Source: Takifugu bimaculatus (lineage: Eukaryota; Chordata; Actinopteri; Tetraodontiformes; Tetraodontidae). From it: DNA of 64,000 nt. The position numbers were made by a program, and so were the translations under genes. Below are positions 30,203 to 41,900 of the stretch, in pieces. The notes under the pieces are model-generated. The model made no database searches and was not told the DNA's origin. It saw only the letters and a program-made list of their open reading frames with translations. Positions within the stretch are counted from its first letter, which is position 1. Each line of letters opens with the position of its first letter. Location of the stretch: NCBI GenBank assembly GCA_004026145.2, contig CP034989.1, positions 3,863,208 through 3,927,207 on the forward strand. Direction: 5' to 3'.

Positions 30203-30305
30203 GCTCACTTTGTAGGAAGGAAAGATGGAGCAAACACAAGAGTTCTTTTAATTCAAAGGTTCTTTAATAGTTCTTCAAAGCATGCAGTGTTTGTTCGAAC
30301 AGCGA

Positions 30306-30311
30306 AATAAA
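30306..30311 (+). terminator. Possible REDIC1 poly(A) signal
   Basis: AATAAA about 100 bp after the downstream REDIC1 stop codon. It is the first canonical hexamer in that direction. Confidence 0.5.
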
Positions 30312-30343
30312 CCCACAACTCTTTACAGTTTCTCTGAAGTTGG

Positions 30344-30349
30344 TTTATT
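30344..30349 (-). terminator. Possible SLC2A13 poly(A) signal
   Basis: TTTATT on the plus strand reads AATAAA for the minus-strand gene, about 1.4 kb past the SLC2A13 stop. If used, the two converging transcripts end within a few tens of bases of each other. Confidence 0.35.
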
Positions 30350-31732
30350 TCGTAATATATCTTCAAGTGTTCAGATTTCATGTAGGCTTTTTTTTAATAT
30401 AGAGAATATAAATTCTAATAAAACATTTAGCCTGAACATTAATCAAATATAGTAGACGGAACATTTGTAAGGGTCTTTTTTCGTAAATCCTCTGCAACGG
30501 TAGAAACCCGTAATGGGCAGGCAGCAGCATCACAGCTGCACATACTCCAGGTTGACATCTTAATGTTTCCTTCTGTTGGGTCTGCTTCAAAAATATTCAA
30601 ATCTGTGCAAATTGAATTGCCCGTCCATGTGAATAGTCTGTCCTTTAGCAAGTAAAATGTAAAGAGATGCATTTTTAGTGAGGGAGGTCACTAAACGCTG
30701 TGATTGTGCATTCGATTGTGACAGATCGGAAACGAAGAAATCTTCTGCCTTTATATCCTGTCATGTTTTACGGGAATTCACACAGTTAGTAATAGTGGTC
30801 TGGTTCACTCAGAACAGGGTTTGCTACAGACACGTACATGTACAGCGTGTGCACTCGACTCACAAGGTGTAACCTCACGTTGTTTACAATATTACAAAAC
30901 GTTAGCAAATGATGCTAAAGTCAACTCCTGCACTTTTGATGGGAAAAAACCACCTGAATGATATGCTTGTTTGTACATAAGGCTATGAAGGAAGACAAAA
31001 AGAAATAAAAGGCAAATATGTACATTAAAAAAGGAGGAAAAGCTAAGTCTTATTGATAAAAGAAGCTGTAGTGGATACAGCCACGGGGAACCTTCACAAC
31101 ACACGCCATGTTCAAAACTGAAGGAGATACTGGCATCGGTCAAAAATTGTAATTTACGTTACTTTTTTCTTAAATGCTCAACAACAACAGCCAGAGATGG
31201 TTCACGTTACGGGCAGTTTTAACAAGTAACCACAGAAAAAGACCGAGTTAAGCGGCAGACTGGCGAAAAAATGCTAACGCTATAGTTGCTAATCATTTGT
31301 TGCAGTGCAGCTTGGGATGCTGATAATGGTGAAATTTAAGAAAACACTAACAGAGAATATCAAATGCTACTAACTCATTTGTTTAGGCACCAATAGGAAC
31401 TGATGTCGTGTGTGCTACAAGCTTTAAACTAGATCTTAATTAAGTTTCAGACACAAAGGCATAATGGTAGACTGGAACACCGACATAAAGCTGTAGGTCG
31501 ACTGTCTTTAAACACTGTTTGTAAACTATTTTATATATAAAGCACAAATGACATCCAACCAGAAAATGTAAAAAAATATTCTGGACGTTAAGCACATCAC
31601 GATCCCGTATATTGTGGACATACAGTGTGTTAAACAGTCGTGTTTCCCTTCCGGGTGTTGGAGAGGGACACTGAATTTCTGCTGATTGACTGATGTGTTT
31701 TACACGGCTAAAAGTGAGACGGTGCTCAGACT

Positions 31733-34700
31733 CTAGTCCACGTCGGACGCATCGTTGTCCGATAGATGGTAGTTTGAGCCTTTGACGCGGATGTATTCGA
31801 CCTGGCGCCCTTCGTCTGAATCCGAGGCGCCGCAGGAGCAGAGCTGGTTCTCGAACAGCGCTTCGATCTCCTCCAGGCGCCTGGCTTTGGTCTCCGGCAG
31901 GCAGCCGTAGATGAAGAAGAAGCCCAACAAGGCCATGCTGGAGTAGAGGAAGAAAGCTCCTGAAAACAAAAGAACGCTCTTGTCACGGGAGAATTCCAGA
32001 GGCGAACGCCAGTGCTGGGGTTTTTACAGAAATTTACAGACAAACGTACTTGTTGTCACTCATGAACAGCAAAAGGAGCAACGACGGCACAGCCTGAGGG
32101 CAAAGAACGGATCCCTCCGTGTTTCTACCCTGGAAGACGCCGGAGGCAAACAACCTCAGCGTTCAGGAGATTTTCTCTCCTCTGGGATTTGTTTTCCTGC
32201 CAAAGCAGGCGGCCATTTTGAAGTCGGCACGATTGTAAATACCAACAGCAAACCTACAACCTCGTGATCGCCTACAGGGAAACGGATGAGCGGCGCAAAA
32301 GCAATAATCTCAGGATGCTTCCGCATCCAACCTGATAGATCGATGGTGGGCTTCCGACAAAGGTCACTTCCTTCCTGTCTGAGGAGAAACCCGCTGCGGA
32401 GGAAGGTAGTAAAGAGACGGCTGCTGAGATGTTGGGGTGCGAGTCTGTTGCTGGTCTTGATGCGAGGGAACACAAGCAGTGGCAGCAGCGGCAGCAGCTA
32501 CAGCAGCACCAGCAGCTACAGCAGCAGCAGCAGCTACAGCAGCAGCAGCTACAGCAGCACCAGCAGCTACAGCAGAACCAGCACCACTACAGCAGCTACA
32601 GCAGCAGCAGCACCAGCACCAGCAGCACCAGCAGCACCAGCAGCTACAGCAGAACCAGCACCACTACAGCAGCTACAGCAGCACCAGCACCAGCAGCTAC
32701 AGCAGAACCAGCACCACTACAGCAGCTACAGCAGCAGCAGCACCAGCACCAGCAGCACCAGCAGCACCAGCAGCTACAGCAGAACCAGCACCACTACAGC
32801 AGCTACAGCAGCACCAGCACCAGCACCAGCAGCACCAGCAGCTACAGCAGCAGCGCTACAGCAGCTACAGCAGCAGCAGCTACAGCAGCAGCTACAGCAG
32901 CAGCAGCACCAGCAGGAGCCCAGACACTCGGATGAGGACAGACCTCAAATATGAGTCTTAACCTCTCAACAGCTAGAGACTGACCGTAGTAAGTGAAATA
33001 CTGAGCCAGGTGGAGGAACGTGAGGGACACCAGGATGTTGAAGGTCCAGTTGACTCCCGCCGCGCAGGCGTTTCCTGTGCTCCTGGCCCACAGTGGATAG
33101 ATCTCTGAATTGATGGTCCAGGGCATGGGACCCATCCCTGAGATGCAAAGGACAGGAAGATCGTGTCTATTTACTTAGGATCCTGTGTTTTGAGACGTCC
33201 AAAGGTAACAGGAGAGTCAGTATATACTGATGTGACAAAAATAAAAGTGTGATGAGCTCATCAACATGCTGCCTCAGCTACCTGGAGCAAAGGCAGCCAA
33301 GTAAAGCACCAAGCCCAGCAACACCAGCCAGGAGTACGAGGTGGGACAGTAATTGTAGGCCCAGTAGGTCTGATCTTTCATCAGGCTGGAGTTGGAACAC
33401 CTGGAAGACAAAGGTTTGTGTCATTAGCTGCTCATTCCACAGCTTATATTAGCATTAGCATCATTGGTCTCGTTGCACCAAATAGATCCTGACGTGCATG
33501 TGTGCATGCTCAGCGTGTTGTGACTCACCTGCCCCACGCTGCGTGCTCGGTGGAGGCCTTATTGACGGGCACGCAGGAGGAGGCGAGCAGCGCCGAGCCG
33601 TTCTCACGGTAACAGAAACCACATTTGGGGTCTAGCATGCACTGGCTCGCACAGCCTGAAAACCAAAGACACAAGCAAGAAAACTACTGCAGATATTACA
33701 CAAAAGGCAACAGAGAAGAAAGACTTTAGTAACACAAATGAAATGAATGTATGGGCGTGTCCCCACCTACAGGAAGTCATTCACCTTTATTACAGCTTGA
33801 TCCTGGCATTATTATGTTGCATCCATTAAAAGTCCACTTGTGCTCACAAATGAAGGAGGATGTAAGGAACCGTCTGAAGGAGAGTGGAACATGCTGCCTG
33901 TTCTGTGTCAAGCCTGAAAAACTGCAGCTATAATGAGGCCAATGAGCTGAACATAATATCATTGAACTGTATAAGCTGGCAGCGACGGCCTGCAGGAGAG
34001 CGAGCAAGGATGCTAACGCTAGTTCAGATCCAAAGAGAGGCACCGAAACCACGGAGCAGAGCTAAAGGGATGAAAGCGAGGGTCTTTATTTCGGGCTCCG
34101 TCCTGCTCTGGGTTCAAATCTGTAACCTGAGTCTGGAGCTGACGTGAAAAGTGCCATCAAGACGTGTCAGAGCCCAAAATAAACCATCAGCGCAAAACTA
34201 CCAGGTGCACTTTTTCTTTTGTTCCACTCTCAATCAAACTACTGAACAGCATAAGAAGGCCGTGCGTGCCAGCGCGCGCACGTGTGTGGGAGGGAGACTA
34301 GATTATATACCAGTAGTGGCATTTTTAGCATCTTCTGCTAATTAGAGGAAAAAACACAATGTTGAACCATCATTTCGCGGCCTGTTGGAGACGGGAGCAT
34401 CCAAACTGGTTTTAGCTTGATAAAATGGTGCAAAGATGTTGCCAGCGTAAGTTGACCACTGGTGGGGTCGCGTGGACGCGCCGGGGGTCAGGCGAAGGCA
34501 CTCACCTCCTTAAATGACCGCAGCGTCCACACAACCAAAGAAATATGATAATTACAACCCTCAGTAATACCTGGAGACTTGTTTCCATGGCAACCCTTAG
34601 TTTGTTTAGTTATTTATGAAGCAGAGGCAGATATAATTGCTGAAGCCTACCTTGACGGGGCTCGATAACCCCGAACAAACGGATCTTCCTGGGCAGCGAC

Positions 34701-37700
34701 TCGACTCTACATGCTAAAAAATATCTACATGTGAAAAGCTGTAATGACTCTTCTAAAGGGGTTTCATCATCTCTGACTCTCCAGCGCTGAGTGCACTCTT
34801 CTTCACACACTCTGGATGGAAAGTCTGACACCCCAAAAACATTGAGTGCTTTTGTAGAGTGCAGAAGTGCCTCTCTCGCCATTTTTCTATTTTCACCGTT
34901 GTCAGTGATGTAATGTGACAAAGTGAAATTTAACAGCCAGTGTGTCGCCTCGGTGTTTCTGTTGGTGTGTATTTGATATTGAATGTTGACTCTACTTTGG
35001 CTGTTGGACATAAATGTTGTTCAAATTGACAGAAAATTGTGAACCTTAAACACAAGGAACACAAAACTGCTTATGTGGAGTGACATTTCATCGCTGTAGA
35101 CGAGAATGTGTGTGAGACTGCCGTCTGGTGGACTGGGGACTGGGGACCTGGGACTGGGGACCGGGGACTGGGGACTGGGGACTGGGGACCTGGGGACCTG
35201 GGACCTGGGACTGGGGACTGGGGACTGGGGACCTGGGACCTGGGACCTGGGACTGGGGACTGGGGACTGGGGACCTGGGACCTGGGACTGGGGACTGGGG
35301 ACTGGGGACTGGGGACTGGGGACTGGGGACTGGGGACTGGGGACTGGATACTGGGGACTGGATACTGGGGACTGGGTACTCACTGGTATTTGGAGCAGGT
35401 GGAGTTGGCCAAAGATGGGTTTGTTGGGTGAAGAGTGACGGGAGGGCTGTGCTGGGCTGACATCAGAAATCCAACGGCCAACACACTCAAACTCAGGCAA
35501 GTACCTGTTGAAGGTAAACACACTGTAAAATGCAGCAAAACCGTCTCTGCCGCATGTGGACGTTCAAAATGTTCTACCTAAGATGCTGCCCAGGGTGAGC
35601 TTCCTGCGTCCCACCCTCTCCACCAGCCACACGCCCAGCAGGGTAAACAGGAAGTTGGTGAGGGTGGTGAGGCAGGCCAGCCAGATGGCCAGTTTGTCAT
35701 CCCGCACTCCTGACATCTGCAGGATGGTGGCGCTGTAGTACCTGTGGAATAAACACCACCGGAGGTTGAGGCAGAATCTCCCTCCATAGAGTGCAAATGC
35801 AAATACGAAACAAGATGGCCTTCCCTCCACCTAATGGCAAGGTAATAAAATAACATTCCAAATTTAATGACATGCGATCTCAAATCTCATTATTGCCCCT
35901 CTCCTTCAGTGTCAGTCTTTAATCTGCGGCGTGGAGAGGCGATCGGCTAAAAATGTCCTCAACGCTGACTTTCAATGGCCCAGCCTGCTTTCATACAGTG
36001 TAATTATACTCCCCCTTGCACCGTTTTGCTCCAGGCAGGCAGATTACCTCTGATCGGCCTCAGCAAAGGCTCCAACAATGCAGCCGCCTGCGTTCAGCCC
36101 ATTTCCCACTTCCAGCGTGAATACAGAACTTGGAAAACGCGGCCACACACCTGCGTCGGTTCTATTTTTGACTTAATCATGCAGCTTGATTTTGAGGGAA
36201 TGTGCACGTACGCCATTAGAGAACGCGGCACAAATCCGGGGGAAAAGGCTTCAGCACCGTGTGTCTCTCAGGCTGCAGAATTAGCATCCCGCTTCTCTTC
36301 AAAAGATTTCTTATCTCTCGCTTGCTCTCTTCCCCCAAACAAAAGGCATTCAGCTGAGAGATTTGCATAATGGATTTTTACCATCCCGCCGTTTGTGTCC
36401 AATTGGAGTGGGAAAAGGGACAATGTGGGAAGTTTGACCTGGACGCACACACATGTTGGCAGATGTTTAATGAAACAAAAGAGCCGGAGGCCCACATAGA
36501 AGGAAACACACCTTAAAAGAAAAGACTTCAACACTTTATCTGCACAAAGTCATGCTGTTTTCATTTAGACACCCTGTAGGAACAGAAAAAAGCTCTTATG
36601 TGCAGCAAAAAAATCATAGTCATAAAGTCCAAGAGACCCCCAACAGTCGTCCAATTACAACGCGCAGTCTTACGCTACTACACCTAATTTCCTCGCACGC
36701 CGGTCAGGACCAACCTACATTTAGAGTTGAGAGCAGCTATCAGCAGGAACCAGTTTGACTGGAAACAATACGCTTCCAGTCCTGGTCTGTGCTGACACGG
36801 AGCCTGAAATACCACCATCAAAGGTCAGAACCACAGGGAGCACCAGCCCTAATAAGCCAGTGTGATCAAACTGGACAGAATTAATCCAAACACCCCTGAA
36901 GTCCTCCTGGGAATCATGGTCACCTGAGCACAGCGAGGCCACATTTAAGCACATCCACAGATGTCATCCTCTCTTCCATTAGTGCCCTGAGAGATTTACA
37001 TAAGAGAACAAGCAAAGCACACGCGAGGTGGGATTTGCCCTCTAATCTGGTGGACAAAATTCAGGATCAATACTTCTGTCACGCTTTAAATCTAACCCTC
37101 TCCTCCGGTGCTATCATGGAGTGTGACAATGTTGAGGCGAAGAAGGATCAAGAGGACTGAGCTCAGCAGGGAAAATCAATGGGCGACAGGTAGGAAATAA
37201 AACAGAATTGCTATTTGTACCTACGGATGAAAGTGGAAGAGATTTAACCCTGAAGCTGGGATAATGGATTCATCTCTATGTGCCGTGGCTCGTGAAGGCG
37301 GCCCTCGCGGCTAATTTTGGTGTTGAAGGCATCGGACCGACACACGTTTGACACGTTACTGGATCTTCGTGGACGTCGTTCACCCTTGACGAAGAACTGG
37401 GCTTCTTAGAGGGAAACAGCTCTAGTGGGACGAACTCCTATTTAATCTTGAAAGCTCGCTCTGCTGATTCTTTACATCTTCACAGCCTCCACACATGTAG
37501 GGGGCAGTCTTTCCCCACTTCCATCGATACTGTTTGAGTTATTCAATATCCTCCAAAAAGTCAACTGTGCAGTCTGAAGAGTTGAAAAACAATTCAAAAC
37601 AGTAATTTATGTTGTAGTTAATACTTTAGCTAGCTTAACTTAGCCTAGGCTAAAAACACCTGCATCAAACATCAAACCAGGACCTCGACGTTAACGAATA

Positions 37701-38917
37701 ACCTTGTTATTAACTGCCTTGGGGAGGTCAATAATGACACAAATTAAGATGAGTTTTAACCTCTAAAAGACATGTTTTGCCTCAACAACATGGATCTTGA
37801 CGGGCAGATGTTGCAGCTTTAGCTGGAGGTTTTCATTCTCTGATGGATCCTTGTTCGGGCACAAAATTCAATGGATTTAGGAGCATTTTGAAGAAGACTC
37901 AACAGAACGGTGAGACTGTGAGAATCCCAAACCTGCAGCAGCACTCGCCAAACCTGTAGGTATTTGTGAGGGTGTGAGAGAGAAGGAGAGAAGACTTCCC
38001 TCTTCTATGCTGAAATACAATTACATAAGGTAATAGTATGGATTTAGGGGGAAATTAGGATGGATGAAACATCCATCCAACAAGTGTGTTGTTGTGAGCG
38101 AGGCAGAGACGGCGAGACGGAAGTGAGGAGTGGATCGAAAGGTGAGAGGAAAAACGGAGGGATGGAGAGAGGAGAGAAGGAGGGCTGTAGGTGTGGAAAC
38201 AGGAACGGATGGATTAGACGGGAAGTGAGGGAGACACAGACATGCAGCGATGGAGATTCTCAGGGGAACTGACCTATTTTTCAAATGAATGCATATAAAA
38301 ACCAACCTGCGTCACTGAAACACAAAATGCTGAGACCAAACAAGCAGATTGATTCTAACGACCGGAGCATCAATGGCTTATCGACAACCCTTGTTTTCAC
38401 TGAATTCGCTTTAACAAGTGTGTTGTGTGTGTACAGGGTAGCTGAGAGCTGCTGAAGCTTGTCGTCTCCTCCTTAATTACTGTAACAAGTTGCATCCCTC
38501 TCTCATCTCAACAAGGATCTTGAGATGTTTTAAATCACATTTCTTCCATTCCGATGGCACATTTTTCCAGTCTGTCCCCACACCAACACCTCGTGCCCTG
38601 AGGTGACGTTAGCCAGTGACGTAAGAGCCACATCTCCTCTCTTGATGAACTCACTGTGTCTGTTTTATGATGTGAACAAATAAAAGAAGCAAAGGATATT
38701 TTTTTTGTCTCCTCTCACATAAAAACATGGGCAAGTCTCCCAATGAGACCAGCAAGAAGACAGGCTTGCTCTAGCAGAGCCGACAGGGTGTAAATAGAGG
38801 TCAGGCTGATCCAGTAGGACCTGATTTCTGGGTTTGAATACAATGTAGATTGGAAGGATTCTCATTATTGAGAAATTTAATGGAGCTCAGGGAGGAGGAC
38901 ATTCATTCACTCCAACA

Positions 38918-38956
<39 letters not shown>

Positions 38957-41900
38957 GCTCTGGGGTGTGCCAGCAGAGACCATGTAAACATTGTTGTTTT
39001 GTGACATTTCCAATGTGACATTTGTCTGCGGGACCATCTGTGAGGGCCAACTGGCCCATGACACTGACAAAAAATCTACCGCTGTGCGATGACAAAATCA
39101 TGGCAGCGTCATAAATGATAAATAATCTGTTGTGTAACCGTAGATTAACGTGCCACTGTTACCGAACTGTAACTACCTAAAACCAGCGAGTGCTTTCTGC
39201 CCATCTGGTCAGCTCTGATCCAAAACTGGCAGGATCAATAATTCTGGACAAACACAATCAGCCGTCATGATGTCAAACATTGATCTAAGGATTTCAGGAA
39301 CATGGGTAATGATCTGAAGCCTCCCACCATTGGGTCCTCCATCATAGAACTCCATAAATACCCAGAGCAGCCACACAGGTCAGGTGTTTCTCTTTACCAG
39401 ATGCCCGAATTTAATGCCCAAGACATACATTTAGATGTACATCTGACCCTTCCTCTGCCTGTCAGCACCTTCGATACCCCTCCGTGCCGCCCACCTCATC
39501 ATTATCTCTATCATCCGGCCCTCTGCTTTTCCACCCACTCCAGGGCGTGCCCACAGGCTGACAAAGCCATTCCCGCCAGCCCATAGTGACCTTTACATGC
39601 TAGATTCTGTGGCTGATTCGATTAAAATGATCCAGTGGCTAATTCATGTAATTTCATCGACCGCTGTGTCACATATTTCCACTTTTCTCAGCGGACCAGT
39701 AAATGGTAAAAAAAAAGAAAAAGATCAGAAAACACTAATCTGTCCATGTCATCATGCTACCTGGCAACCATCCCATCATTCGGGCCAAACAAGGAGCCAT
39801 TCTGGGACGTGAACGCATGTGGGCAGTGAGACAAGCCGGCCGTGCACGCCGAGTGGCACCACTGTGGTTCCTGGGAAATGTATTATTGACAAACACATCG
39901 CTCATCAGATGGGAATCTCTGACAGACCCGTGCTGTTTTATGAGTCTTCTGTGCACGTGAACGTGCTGAGAGGTTTTCTCCATAGCAGCAGTCAGATCCA
40001 CTTTAACTCCGCTGTAAACAAAAACGTGTGCATGTTTGCGCAGCTGTTGATAGTGAATAGCTGTTAATAGTCTGAACTGTTACTTTATTTTTCATGTGCT
40101 TGACATAAAAAAGAATACAAATGAACCCATTGTAGAAAAAAAATGCATACAATTTGACATGATTGTGTTTTGAAGCTAATTAGCACCTGAGGAGGACAAA
40201 AGAGGTGAAAAAGGAGAAAAAGAGTTGAGGGGGCCAGGCTGGATCCGCATCATTAAAGCGGTCTGTCACCATTTTCCAGCCGCGTCACCTCTCTGTCTCT
40301 CTGACAGCCTCTGGATGTCAGCTCTGTCAGGCTCACGCACCTGAGCTGCCCAATTAAAATATCCGGCACCGGCACAGGAGACCCAGAGAGAAAGCACGGA
40401 CATTAAAATGTAAAGTTAAAACTGCTTTGAGCCGCAAACACTGGTTCCGTGGCTCATTTGCAGTTCTTTACGGAGCGGCGATGAAACTGACGCCGGACAG
40501 GAACCATCCCATATTTCAGAGACATTACAGATCCGCTCGATTACAGACGTGATTTGCCCCGTTGGATTCCAGCAACAATTCAGAAAGGAAAAGATGAAAG
40601 GGCAGATGTGTGGGAACGGTGTGTCTTTGATCTCCTTAATCTTAAAGATTTCCAGGTAAGACGAGATGGAAAAAAAACAAGCTCAGCTAACAAAAAACAC
40701 ACAATCATCGTCTGTCTTGTGTCCTGGAACGTGACAGTCATTTTTGCCAGCCCCCCCCCACCCCCACCCCCCGCCCTCCCGTCTTTCTGTCTGCCAACCT
40801 TGGATTAATCAGAGACAGCAGCTGGGGGACGGGGAGGGTCCTGGGCCCACAGATTGTCTCCAAGCCCACTTTACTAGCTCTGGGCTACTCCTCACGACTA
40901 ATCGGGGAAGACTTGCTGCCTTGCTCAGGGACAAACATTGCAGGTAGTAAAGACATGAGATGATTCATGCTGGGGAAAATTATAATAATGCCGACAGCTG
41001 TCAGGACAGTGTGGGATGACACATTCCCAGATTAGGATGAATAAATCGAGTCCAGGCAAAGCATATATCTGCTGGAAGGCCTGTTGCATCCATTTGTATC
41101 GACAGGGCAGGAGAAGGAGCTCCCATGTTTTTGAGTTTGAGCTCCAAATTTAGCATCTTCCTTTGCTGCTAAAACAATGTTGTTTTTCTCTTTTCAGTGC
41201 ATTCTGAATCTTAATTAGGGTGATTATGATCCACCGGGGCTGTTACCATCCTAAACTAATCACGTGGGCTCTGTGCTGAGATTCTTATTCATGCTCTAGA
41301 TAACAGGATGTGCTAACAGACCAAATCAGAGAGTAGAACATGAACATCCACATCAGACATATGTCACTTATGCACAGTTCAATGTGCGGCTCTTGTTAAT
41401 GAATGTGGTTAAAATCAGCTTCCACTGTCATATTTGCACTGAGAAAGATGATAAAAAAGCATTTCACCATTTATTATCTTATATTTAAATGACGACAATA
41501 AATAACAAATAACTACGAAGTATGAATCTCACTTTCTCATCAATTATCCTGTATCATCAGTCTCCTGGATATCGTTTCATATCTTAGTTTTACATGGATA
41601 TTGGTGACTCGATGTCATTATCAGCCATCTTTGAACGCTGCCAAATGTCTGTTTACATTAATACTGCACAAATGGAGACATCATCAGATATCGATTGGAG
41701 GTATTATAGCAAATAAATAAACATTTATGTCTATTTGTTGGCTGCGGAGCCATTTAATTGGAAGAGAAAAAGACTGACAGGTTCTGTTGGCGCAGCTCAG
41801 ACTGTTTAAATCAAGACGAACAAAAGCGAGAAGGCCGGCAGTCAACAGGCAGACGTTTAGTGAGAATTACACACATTTGTAACAGATCCAACATATTGGC

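Larger units (their letters stand above)
30203..31732. other. Convergent 3' flanks of REDIC1 and SLC2A13
   Basis: About 1.5 kb without coding exons. It probably holds the REDIC1 3' UTR on the plus strand and a long SLC2A13 3' UTR on the minus strand. It is AT-rich, with no recognisable repeat family. Open frames here are short and unconserved-looking. Confidence 0.65.

Noticed and set aside
32286..32961. Long plus-strand open frames (160-222 codons) rich in Ser/Thr/Tyr, Gln/His or Ala/Pro
   Set aside because: They exist only because the CAG/CAC/TAC array has no stops in any frame; no splice signals, start context or homology.
34095..34115. tRNA-type B box (GGTTCAAATCT) hinting at a SINE
   Set aside because: No matching A box, poly-A tail or flanking duplication was found.
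35021..35521. Proline/serine/glutamine-rich frame on the minus strand and Gly/Asp/Leu frames on the plus strand
   Set aside because: Products of the 7-bp minisatellite; only the 35384-35504 segment is coding, as SLC2A13 exon 6 in another frame.
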